From assembly GCA_002862305.1 (NCBI GenBank), contig PKCS01000017.1:1-33414 (forward strand): 33,414 nt of DNA, in the 5' to 3' direction. The position numbers were made by a program, and so were the translations under genes. This document shows, piece by piece, positions 7,781 through 14,240 of this stretch; position 1 is the stretch's first letter, and every line of letters starts with the position of its first letter. Source of the stretch: Phycisphaerae bacterium (GTDB lineage Bacteria > Planctomycetota > Phycisphaerae > Phycisphaerales > SM1A02). Under the pieces are notes generated by a model that saw only the letters and a program-made list of their open reading frames with translations, ran no database searches and was not told the origin of the DNA.

Positions 7781-7811
7781 AGCGGCCGTCGTCGTCCCGT
7801 CGACGACCGCT
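7781..7811 (-). terminator. Hairpin at the 3' end of mraZ
   Basis: 7781-7791 pairs with 7801-7811 (CGACGACCGCT) in an 11-bp stem with one C-A mismatch and a 9-base loop. It touches the last base of the mraZ stop codon. No T-run follows on the minus strand, so terminator function is only probable. Confidence 0.4.
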
Positions 7812-8284
7812 CAGTGATCCTTTCCCGACCGGCGATCGGCCATGGCCTGCCTCGCCCGTCGCCAGATGTCCGTACGAGCCGGCTCGAGGCGGGACTGCTC
7901 CTCGCGCCATGACTTCGGCTTGATGAGTTCCAGGTGATCCCGCACCCCCAGCACGGTGACCGACTTCGAGAGCCCGTACCGGTCCAGCAGCCGGACCGGG
8001 ATCCGGATCCGCCCCGCGGAGTCCAGGGGCACCCGCGCGGACTGGGAGAAGACGAGGCGTTCGAAGTCGTCCAGGTCGTCGTTGCCCAGCAGCGATCCCG
8101 CCAGCTCCTTGGAGAGGGTCTCGAAGGTCCGTTCCGGCCAGAGCCAGAGTGATCCGTTCCCCCCGGGGGCCGCCACGAACGCCGATCCATGCACCTCGGG
8201 ATCCAGGACATCCCGGACCTCGGCGGGAATCGCCAGGCGCTGCTTCGCGTCGATCGAGTGCTCGTATTCGCCAAGGAAAAACAC
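7811..8284 (-). CDS. mraZ: Transcriptional regulator MraZ
   Basis: The 157-residue protein has the two SpoVT/AbrB-like halves of MraZ: FLGEYEHSIDAKQRLAIP near the N-terminus (D12, R16 of the DxxxR motif) and LDSAGRIRIP at 87-96 (D88, R92). MraZ forms ring-shaped oligomers that bind TGGGN repeats and repress the dcw cell-division operon it normally heads. Here no rsmH/mraW, ftsL or mur gene follows: the gene is alone, convergent with csrA. GTG 8284 is chosen because MraZ proteins begin with MFLGEYEH-type sequence; a longer start at 8344 would lie upstream of the predicted transcription start. GAGG lies about 9 bases before the GTG. Confidence 0.95.
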   Translation of the reverse strand: MFFLGEYEHSIDAKQRLAIPAEVRDVLDPEVHGSAFVAAPGGNGSLWLWPERTFETLSKELAGSLLGNDDLDDFERLVFSQSARVPLDSAGRIRIPVRLLDRYGLSKSVTVLGVRDHLELIKPKSWREEQSRLEPARTDIWRRARQAMADRRSGKDH

Positions 8285-8322
8285 GCATCCGTACCTCGAA
8301 GAAGGAGTCCGGGAACGGAAGG

Positions 8323-8351
8323 AGAATAACCCACTTTGCCCCACTGTTCAA
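8323..8351 (-). promoter_or_regulatory. mraZ promoter (TTGAAC - 17 bp - TATTCT)
   Basis: On the minus strand -35 TTGAAC (8346-8351) and -10 TATTCT (8323-8328) are separated by exactly 17 bases. The predicted start near 8316 gives a leader of about 32 bases before GTG 8284. This is one of two consensus-like sigma70 promoters seen in the window. Confidence 0.75.
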
Positions 8352-8363
8352 CATTTCTGCCCA
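8329..8363 (-). promoter_or_regulatory. MraZ operator: TGGGN boxes at 10-bp phasing
   Basis: On the minus strand TGGGC (8359-8363), TGGGG (8339-8343) and TGGGT (8329-8333) begin at exact 20- and 10-base intervals. The missing register is filled by a degenerate TGTTG (8349-8353). Known MraZ operators are tandem TGGGN boxes with 5-base spacers, that is 10-bp phasing. They overlap the -35/-10 region, so autorepression is expected. Confidence 0.8.
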
Positions 8364-8377
8364 CTATTCCCCCTTAT

Positions 8378-8408
8378 TTGAGATTCAGGGATGAAAAATG
8401 GGGATAAT
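8378..8408 (+). promoter_or_regulatory. Possible promoter for the flavin-reductase-like gene
   Basis: TTGAGA (8378-8383) and GATAAT (8403-8408) each match five of six consensus bases, but the 19-base spacing is long. It would give a leader of about 130 bases before 8544. The surrounding AT-richer DNA fits a promoter region. Confidence 0.35.
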
Positions 8409-8543
8409 CTGCTCCAATCAAATTACCTAACCCCATGCGCCGCAAGGGAATCAGGTTCTTTGCCGGTATCGAAAAAATTGGAGTTGCCTGCCAGGTGTTC
8501 GTGCGCCGTGGAGGCACCCCAGCCATCGTGAGGTCGAAAGATC

Positions 8544-9080
8544 ATGATCCAAGAGCGTGGAGACGTTGTGAGCAAGGCCCTCCGGGCGTTTCCCCAGGGC
8601 AGCTTCCTGGTGACCGCAGCCAGTGACGGGCGGTCCAACGGGGTGCTCGCTGAGTTCGTGATGCAGGGCGGCCACACCCCCCCCACCATCGTGATGTCGA
8701 TCAGGAAGGGCCAGGTGCTCAGCCCCCTGATCCGGGACAGTCGCCGCTTCGCGGTGGCGATCATCGATCGACGGGTCCGGGCGCAGGCACGACGGTTCGT
8801 CAATGCCAGCGTGGATTCCATCAGTCCCTTCATCGGGCTCTCCATCGAGCACACCCCCGGGGAGATCCCCGTCCTCCGGGACTCCGTGGCCTGGTTCGAG
8901 TGCGAGCTGGCCCGCCACATCGACATCGATTCGGACTGCGAGCTCTACGTCGGGAACGTCCTCAACGCCCACGTGAACGAGGAGGACCTCCAGGACTTCG
9001 ACCAGCCCAGCTTCCACGAGGAGCTCCTCCGGGTCGAGGACGAGGCCGAACTGACGGAATTGCTCGCCGAGGCCCGCTGA
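8544..9080 (+). CDS. Flavin reductase-like (FMN-binding split barrel) domain protein
   Basis: The 178-residue protein resembles the flavin reductase-like domain family, which binds FMN in a split-barrel dimer and reduces flavin with NAD(P)H or acts as the reductase part of two-component monooxygenases. The LRAFPQGSFLVTAASDGRSNGVLAEFVMQGGHTPPTIVMSI-type order (FPQGSFLVTA, SNGVLAE, PPTIVMSI) and the following LSPLIRDSRRFAVAII and FECELARHIDIDSDCELYVGNV blocks match the family. Two starts are possible: ATG 8544 (GAGG 10 bases upstream) and in-frame GTG 8568 (GGAG 5 bases upstream); the family core begins right after 8568. The amidohydrolase starts 22 bases downstream. Electron partner and substrate cannot be told. 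Confidence 0.72.
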   Translation: MIQERGDVVSKALRAFPQGSFLVTAASDGRSNGVLAEFVMQGGHTPPTIVMSIRKGQVLSPLIRDSRRFAVAIIDRRVRAQARRFVNASVDSISPFIGLSIEHTPGEIPVLRDSVAWFECELARHIDIDSDCELYVGNVLNAHVNEEDLQDFDQPSFHEELLRVEDEAELTELLAEAR

Positions 9081-9088
9081 ATCACTGC

Positions 9089-9094
9089 TACCAT
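9089..9094 (+). promoter_or_regulatory. Extended -10 (TGCTACCAT) before the amidohydrolase
   Basis: TACCAT, preceded by TGC, ends 8 bases before ATG 9103 and lies in the 22-base gap after the upstream stop. It would produce a leaderless mRNA. Confidence 0.45.
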
Positions 9095-9102
9095 CCGGGG
9101 CC

Positions 9103-10206
9103 ATGCCCGAGACCGACCCACACCCGGAACCCACCGCGGTCCAAGCGACCAATCCCAGCAACCGCTTCGGCCAGGACTACGTGCTCGAGGCGGGCCGGAT
9201 GTCGCCGCCACCCTGCGGGATCATCGACGCCCACGCCCACATCGGCGGCCCCCGCAGCGCGGAGGTCTACGCCCGGGCCGCGGAGCTCTTCGGGGTGGTG
9301 CGGGTCTACTCGATGACCCAGCTCGAGGCGGTCCCCGAGGTCAGGTCGGTGCTGGGGGACCTGATCCGGTTCAACGCGGTGCCGAACTGGAGCAACGAGG
9401 ATCGCGAGGAGGCGATGGGTCCGGACTTCCTGCGCCGGATCGAGCAGTTCCGCGAGCAGGGGGCGTCCATCATCAAGCTCTTCGCGGCCCCCCGCATGCG
9501 CGACACCGAACTGGACCTCGGCCGCCCGGGGGTACTGGCCCTTGATTCCCCGATGTACCGGGAGGCGGCGAACCTCGCACGCTCCCTGGGGATGTCGATC
9601 ATGACCCACGTGGCGGACCCCGACACCTGGTTCGAGGCCAGGTACACCGACGAATCGAGGTACGGAACCAAGCGCGACCAGTACGTCCCGCTGGAGCGGA
9701 TGCTCGATGACTACGACGTCCCGTGGATCGCCGCGCACATGGGTGGCAGCCCCGAGGACCTCGGGTTCCTCTCCGGACTCCTGGAACGGCACCCGAACCT
9801 CCACCTGGACACCAGTGCCTGCAAGTGGATGCTCCGCGAACTGGGGGCCCACCCGACCGGGGAGGTCCGGGGCTTCATGGACGCCTGGCGGGGACGCATC
9901 CTCTTCGGGTCGGACATCGTCGCCATGGACGACCACCTCGAAACGGACTCCGACGGGGAGCTGGCGAACAAGGCCAGCGGCGCGGACCAGGCATTCGACC
10001 TGTACGCGAGCCGCTACCTGACGATGCGGCGGATGTTCGAAGGGGACGGTCGCTTCGAATCCCCGATCGTCGACCCGGACCTGCACATGGTGGACCCCGC
10101 ACGCCACGCGGAGGATGCGGCCCCGATGGTGCAGTGCCACGGGCTGCCCCGGGACCTGCTCGAGGTGCTCTACCGCGATGCGGCCCGCGGGTTCTTCAGG
10201 GACTGA
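9103..10206 (+). CDS. Metal-dependent amidohydrolase (TIM-barrel, amidohydrolase-2 type)
   Basis: This 367-residue protein belongs to the amidohydrolase-2 (PF04909-type) TIM-barrel hydrolases/decarboxylases. Metal and catalytic motifs are DAHAH (residues 42-46, the HxH of strand 1), a later THVADP segment, AAHMGG and the terminal FGSDIV aspartate. Roughly 30 residues precede the first motif and appear disordered. A region after the aspartate (about 285-345) is longer than average and contains DPDLHMVDP. Members of this family hydrolyse or decarboxylate aromatic and other small carboxylic compounds; the substrate here is unknown. The gene converges with the putative glycosyltransferase gene and their ends overlap by 11 bases. 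Confidence 0.82.
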   Translation: MPETDPHPEPTAVQATNPSNRFGQDYVLEAGRMSPPPCGIIDAHAHIGGPRSAEVYARAAELFGVVRVYSMTQLEAVPEVRSVLGDLIRFNAVPNWSNEDREEAMGPDFLRRIEQFREQGASIIKLFAAPRMRDTELDLGRPGVLALDSPMYREAANLARSLGMSIMTHVADPDTWFEARYTDESRYGTKRDQYVPLERMLDDYDVPWIAAHMGGSPEDLGFLSGLLERHPNLHLDTSACKWMLRELGAHPTGEVRGFMDAWRGRILFGSDIVAMDDHLETDSDGELANKASGADQAFDLYASRYLTMRRMFEGDGRFESPIVDPDLHMVDPARHAEDAAPMVQCHGLPRDLLEVLYRDAARGFFRD

Positions 10207-11239
10207 CCAGCAGTTCGGCGAGCACGCCCCGGAAGCCCGATGCCCACTCCGTGATCGGTCGAGCGCGGCCGAACGCGGCGGCGGCCCTTGCGGCGTCGGC
10301 CAGCAGTCCGGGGTCGTCGCACAGCGCCAGGAGCTGGGGGGCCCCCGCGTTGGTGACCGACCCCGAGGACTGGAAGAGCCCGCACTCCCGCAGGGACGAG
10401 GGGTCCTCGGGGGAGGGGAAGTCGGTCAGCGCGATCGTGACCACCCCCCGGGCGACCAGGTCCAGGACCTGCTCGCTGGACGCGGCGGCGCAGCGGGTGT
10501 TCACCAGGGCCACGTCGATCTCCCCCGGGAAGCACGACTCGTCGAGCTCCCGGAAGAGGTGCTGCCGGCCGATCCGTCGCGCATAGCGCATGAGTGGCTG
10601 GTGGAACGGCGAGTCCCGATTCATCCGGGCCTCCATCGGGGAGTCGGTGATCGCGACCACCCCGAATCGGTGGACCATGAGCAGGGCGTCCTCCTCGGTC
10701 GGGGCCTCGTCGCAGAACAGGCCCACCCGGACCGGGGTTCCCGGGGCACGCTCCATGGGATTGGGGGCCCGGTCCGCGAGCGCACCGGTCGGCAGCACCC
10801 GCACCGCGCGGGCACCCACCGCCCGCCAGCCAGCCGCGATCACCTCGTCGGGCGCGATCACCAGCAGTCCCTCGCAGCGGTCGTGCGTGGCCTGCGGACC
10901 GGGTGGTGCATCCGCGACCAGCACCTGCAGCCCGCGGACCTCCGCGACCCGTCGGGCCACGGCGTAGGACCAGCTGCACGGCAGCAGGGACTCGCTGCGA
11001 TCACGGCCCAGCCCGGCGAGGACGGGGCCGAGGGTGCGAGGCAGTGCGGAGCCCGCGGACCGGAGCCCGAAGCCCGCACAGCGGCACTCCCCGGCGAGGG
11101 GGCCGACCACCACGCAGTCGTCACCACCCCGGCGCAGGTACTCCACGCGTCGGATGCGGCCCGGATGGGCGGTGGATTCGATCAGGTGCACCAGCTGGGG
11201 AACGGGGTTGGGGGGCTCAGCGGACACCGAGGTTCTCAC
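10196..11239 (-). CDS. Putative glycosyltransferase (GT4-like fold), uncertain
   Basis: The protein is 347 residues from GTG 11239 or 343 from GTG 11227. Features suggesting a two-domain GT-B glycosyltransferase are an N-terminal half with RGLQVLVADAPPG and LLVIAPDEVIAAGW (receptor/UDP-domain-like strands), a linker near VRVGLFCDEAPTEEDALLMV at the expected start of the second domain, and a C-terminal block EQVLDLVARGVVTIA, then SGSVTNAGAPQLLALCDDPGLLADAA that resembles the nucleotide-sugar end of GT4 enzymes. There is no unambiguous EX7E motif, so the call is tentative. It is the last gene of a four-gene minus-strand set; its start overlaps the end of the upstream lipoprotein gene by 11-23 bases. 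Confidence 0.5.
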   Translation of the reverse strand: MRTSVSAEPPNPVPQLVHLIESTAHPGRIRRVEYLRRGGDDCVVVGPLAGECRCAGFGLRSAGSALPRTLGPVLAGLGRDRSESLLPCSWSYAVARRVAEVRGLQVLVADAPPGPQATHDRCEGLLVIAPDEVIAAGWRAVGARAVRVLPTGALADRAPNPMERAPGTPVRVGLFCDEAPTEEDALLMVHRFGVVAITDSPMEARMNRDSPFHQPLMRYARRIGRQHLFRELDESCFPGEIDVALVNTRCAAASSEQVLDLVARGVVTIALTDFPSPEDPSSLRECGLFQSSGSVTNAGAPQLLALCDDPGLLADAARAAAAFGRARPITEWASGFRGVLAELLVSP

Positions 11240-11933
11240 CGAGTTCGAGTCGCTCGTAGTCGCGGAAGAGCTTGACGATGGCGGTGGAGAGCTTCACGAC
11301 CAGCTCCTGCTCGACCCGGCGCCGATCCGAGGAGGATCGGGCCTTCTCGGGGGCGACCTCCCGGAGCTGGACCTCGACCACCCGGTCCCCGACCTGGCTG
11401 CCGACGTTCGAGAGGTCGGCGGGGTAGACGCGACCTCCCTTCTCGAAGTGCATCACGCGGATGCTGCAGGCTGCGTTGGGGCGAAGCTGCGCGTTGCGAA
11501 CCGAGCTCTCGAAGACATCGACCTCGATGAAGACCAGCTGGGTGACCCCGGCCTCCCTGGCGATCGATTCCATGGACATGAAGTCCCCGCTGCGATCCCG
11601 GGACCGCACCATGGCCATCGCGTCCCCGGGCTTGACGAAGCTCGGGATCAGGCCGTACCCCACGAGGGCGCTGGAGACCGACTCCGCCAGCCGGACCTTC
11701 AACACCTGGCGCGGGAGGATGTTCGTGGTGTCGTCGACGAAGACCAGGGTCTTCACCTGGTCGAGCTCGTGCTCGGCGTCCACCGTACCGGTGCCGTCGA
11801 CGATGTAGGACGCGGGGATCAGGATGTTGCAGCCATGCAGGAAGCCGAGGACCAGCAGCGCCGGCAGCACCCGGGCGAACCGGCGGGGACCGGGGATCGT
11901 CGGACGTCGGAGGGGGGCGGGGATCGGGTGCAC
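11217..11933 (-). CDS. Lipoprotein of unknown function (paralogue of the 12654 gene)
   Basis: The 238-residue protein starts at GTG 11933 and has a signal peptide with lipobox LGFLHGC (lipidated C35). The mature part contains a strand LVFVDDTTNILPRQVLKVRL, a segment SMESIAREAGVTQLVFIEVDVFES and a C-terminal VEQELVVKLSTAIVKLFRDYE helix. The central block aligns by eye with AYGQIAEELGVERVVYVEIYEYRL of the neighbouring lipoprotein, so the two look like diverged duplicates of a small alpha/beta domain exported to the envelope. I do not recognise a named family. It follows the other lipoprotein gene by 43 bases and overlaps the putative glycosyltransferase gene. Confidence 0.75.
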   Translation of the reverse strand: MHPIPAPLRRPTIPGPRRFARVLPALLVLGFLHGCNILIPASYIVDGTGTVDAEHELDQVKTLVFVDDTTNILPRQVLKVRLAESVSSALVGYGLIPSFVKPGDAMAMVRSRDRSGDFMSMESIAREAGVTQLVFIEVDVFESSVRNAQLRPNAACSIRVMHFEKGGRVYPADLSNVGSQVGDRVVEVQLREVAPEKARSSSDRRRVEQELVVKLSTAIVKLFRDYERLELGENLGVR

Positions 11934-11976
11934 GGGGACTCCAGGGTATGGCCGGATTGCGCTCCGGTCCGTCGGG

Positions 11977-12654
11977 TCAGATGGCGTCGGGGTACTTGTC
12001 CTCGATGTGTCGGTAGAAGAGCCAGGAGGCCTGGTCGACGAACTTGGACAGCACCCCCATCTCGATCTGGGACGCGTTGGCGCTCTCCCGCCCGACCCCG
12101 GTGATGTCGGGGAACTTGACCGCGACGTCCCAGCTCTCCGCGAAGGCGTCGGGATCCCAGCCGTCCCGCTCGATGACCCCGACCGAGCCCGCGCAGGCCC
12201 CGTCCCAGAGGTACTGGTTCCCGTGGGGATGGAGTCGGTACTCGTAGATCTCCACGTAGACCACGCGCTCCACCCCGAGCTCCTCGGCGATCTGCCCGTA
12301 GGCGAGCATCGACCAGCTGGGGGTCTGGTACTGCCACTGCATGACCTGCTGGTAGGCGAGGACCTTGATTCCCGGCACGTTCTGCTGGAGCCGCCGGGAG
12401 ATGTTCATGGAGAGGTTCCCGTAGACCGAGGGATACTCGTAGAGCGTCGAGGGATCGCACTGGACGACGACCGCGACCGTCTGGTCGTTGAGCCCCTCGT
12501 ACTCGGCGAGGACCTCGATCTTCTTGTAGCGCTCGATGTTCTGGCCGACCGCGCCGGCGAGCGAGGGGATCATGCAGCCCTGGAGCAGCAGCCCCCCGGC
12601 GGCGAGCACCATCGGCAGGATGATCCGGAGGTGATTCGGGAGGCGGTCGGTCAT
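11977..12654 (-). CDS. Lipoprotein of unknown function (paralogue of the 11933 gene)
   Basis: The 225-residue protein begins at ATG 12654, whose ATGA overlaps the stop of the DUF2752 gene, so translation is probably coupled. A signal peptide ends in lipobox LLLQGC (C27). The mature part starts with a helix and strand YKKIEVLAEYEGLNDQTVAVVV and contains QVMQWQYQTPSWSMLAYGQIAEELGVERVVYVEIYEYRL. C-terminal residues SKFVDQASWLFYRHIEDKYPDAI form a probable helix. Shared layout and similar blocks make it a likely paralogue of the next gene. Function unknown; envelope location is secure from the lipobox. Confidence 0.78.
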   Translation of the reverse strand: MTDRLPNHLRIILPMVLAAGGLLLQGCMIPSLAGAVGQNIERYKKIEVLAEYEGLNDQTVAVVVQCDPSTLYEYPSVYGNLSMNISRRLQQNVPGIKVLAYQQVMQWQYQTPSWSMLAYGQIAEELGVERVVYVEIYEYRLHPHGNQYLWDGACAGSVGVIERDGWDPDAFAESWDVAVKFPDITGVGRESANASQIEMGVLSKFVDQASWLFYRHIEDKYPDAI

Positions 12655-13124
12655 AGGACGTCCTTGAATTCGAGGATCTTGTAGACCCAGGCGAGGACCA
12701 CCACCGCGGCCAGCACCATGAAGAACCGCGAGCCGAGCCGGTCGGTCCAGAACCCGAGCATCCGGTCGCCGGTGACCAGCTGCCATCCCGCGACCACCAG
12801 GGCGCAGGCGGTCAGGAACGCGAGCAGCGCGCCGGCGGGCTGGGCGCGCAGTGCGCCCAGCAGGTTGCCGTCGGTGGCGTGGGCGAAGGCGGTGGTCATC
12901 CCGCAGGACGGACAGGGAATGCCCGCGTAGACCACCCAGCCGCAGGGTGCGAGGCCCAGCTGGAGGTGGGTGCCCAGCCCCCGGGAGGAGGGTTCCATCC
13001 AGGCCGCGAGCAGCAGCAGCCCGGCGCTCACGGCCACGACCAGGGCGGCGGTGGAACGCCGGCCCCGCCGGTCGGCGGCCGGCGGACGGAGGGCCGGGGG
13101 GGATGTGGCGCACGAATCCTGCAT
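12651..13124 (-). CDS. DUF2752 family small membrane protein
   Basis: This 157-residue protein carries the DUF2752 signature GIPCPSCGMTTAF (two cysteines in CPSCG followed by TTA) after a first transmembrane helix (about 28-43). Further hydrophobic helices are at about 92-112 and 130-150. The cysteine motif sits at the membrane surface; the family has no established function. The start ATG 13124 is supported by a TATCCT box 7 bases upstream. It heads the minus-strand set with two lipoproteins and a putative glycosyltransferase and is divergent from the M19 dipeptidase. Confidence 0.85.
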   Translation of the reverse strand: MQDSCATSPPALRPPAADRRGRRSTAALVVAVSAGLLLLAAWMEPSSRGLGTHLQLGLAPCGWVVYAGIPCPSCGMTTAFAHATDGNLLGALRAQPAGALLAFLTACALVVAGWQLVTGDRMLGFWTDRLGSRFFMVLAAVVVLAWVYKILEFKDVL

Positions 13125-13131
13125 CCGTGAG

Positions 13132-13137
13132 AGGATA
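13132..13137 (-). promoter_or_regulatory. -10 box (TATCCT) of the DUF2752 gene
   Basis: On the minus strand TATCCT ends 7 bases before ATG 13124, consistent with a leaderless transcript heading the four-gene set. No strong -35 was identified. Confidence 0.45.
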
Positions 13138-13193
13138 CCTCGATCGTGGAACCGACTCCATCCTCCCCCCGTCATTGCGAAGGAAAGCCACCC

Positions 13194-14240
13194 ATGACCC
13201 CCCGGCCCGACACTCGACCCTGGCTGGATGCACACCTCGATCTGGCATGCATGGCGCTGGAACGGGACCCCGACGCCCCGAGCCTGGTGGCGGAGGCGGA
13301 CCCCGCCCGCGCCGCGATCACCCTGCCCAGCCTCGCTCGAGGATCGGTGCGGTGCTGCCTGGGAACCATCTTCACCGCGGCCCACGAACCGGAGGATCCC
13401 TGCGGGTACGGGGACCACGAGGATCGGGACGGCGCGCACCGGGCGGGCCTCCGCCAGCTGGAGCTCTACGAGGCCTGGGAACGAGCGGGGCTGATCCGGA
13501 TCGTCCGCGGTGCCCGGGAACTCGAGGCGTGCCTGGAGTCCCCGGACGGCCCCCCGGGGGTGGTGCTGCTCATGGAGTGCGCGGACCCGATCCGCACCCC
13601 CGAGGAACTGCCGGAGTGGGTGGCGCGTGGGGTCCGGATGGTCGGGCTGTCCTGGGGACACGGCTCCCGCTACAGCGGTGGCAACCAGCGGGCCGGGGGG
13701 CTCACGCCGGAAGGGCGGGACCTGGTGGCGGCGCTCGACGACGCGGGCGTGGCGCACGACGCCTCGCACCTGTCGGACGAGTCCCTCGACGACCTCCTGG
13801 CCCTGTCGGTCGGACCGATCGCCTCGACGCACTCCAACGCCCGGCGACTGCTCCCGGACGGCCCCCGGGCGATCCGACACCTGCGTGCCGAGCACGCCCG
13901 GGCGATCGCGGCCCGAGGAGGGGTCGCGGGGATCAACCTCTACGGCCGCTTCCTCGCCGAGGGACGCCGGGCCACCCTGGCCGACGTGGTCGAGCATGCC
14001 TGCGTCCTCGCGGAGGACTTCGGTCGGGACGGGATCGGACTCGGCAGCGACGCGGACGGGGGCTTCACCCCCGCGGAGCTGCCGGTGGAGGTGCAGTCAC
14101 CCGAGGACTACCCACGGATCCTCGAGGGGCTTGCCGAAGCGGGATGGACCACCGAGGAACGGGCGTCGTTCCGGGGCGGAGCGTGGCGATCGTTCCTGCG
14201 CTCGATCCCGGCGATGCGGGACGCATCGCTCAGCGGGTGA
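13194..14240 (+). CDS. Peptidase M19 (membrane/renal-type dipeptidase)
   Basis: The 348-residue enzyme belongs to the M19 binuclear zinc dipeptidases, which cleave dipeptides including D-amino-acid-containing ones. Ligands visible are H14 and D16 in DAHLDL, the bridging E128 in LLMECADPI, and histidines in DASHLSD and STHSNARRL, with GLGSDADGGF giving the final acidic residue. Order and spacing fit the family. ATG 13194 follows AAGGAAAG at a good distance and is preferred over the in-frame GTG 13146, which lies too close to the divergent promoter. The gene converges with the MinD-like gene; their ends overlap by 11 bases. No signal peptide is apparent. Confidence 0.9.
   Translation: MTPRPDTRPWLDAHLDLACMALERDPDAPSLVAEADPARAAITLPSLARGSVRCCLGTIFTAAHEPEDPCGYGDHEDRDGAHRAGLRQLELYEAWERAGLIRIVRGARELEACLESPDGPPGVVLLMECADPIRTPEELPEWVARGVRMVGLSWGHGSRYSGGNQRAGGLTPEGRDLVAALDDAGVAHDASHLSDESLDDLLALSVGPIASTHSNARRLLPDGPRAIRHLRAEHARAIAARGGVAGINLYGRFLAEGRRATLADVVEHACVLAEDFGRDGIGLGSDADGGFTPAELPVEVQSPEDYPRILEGLAEAGWTTEERASFRGGAWRSFLRSIPAMRDASLSG

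Larger units (their letters stand above)
7332..7810. other. Intergenic region csrA-mraZ (479 bases) without a credible protein gene
   Basis: Both flanking genes point inward. No reading frame has a plausible start, ribosome site and protein-like composition. The region holds the 15-bp hairpin at 7425-7458, a GGGCCC-type inverted repeat at 7525-7540, the structured stretch 7576-7767, and the hairpin after the mraZ stop at 7781-7811. Confidence 0.7.

Noticed and set aside
8435-8626. A 63-codon plus-strand frame (MRRKGIRFFAGIEK...) in the AT-richer region before the flavin-reductase-like gene.
   Set aside because: No ribosome site, second half runs out of frame through the flavin-reductase-like gene, and no similarity is recognised.
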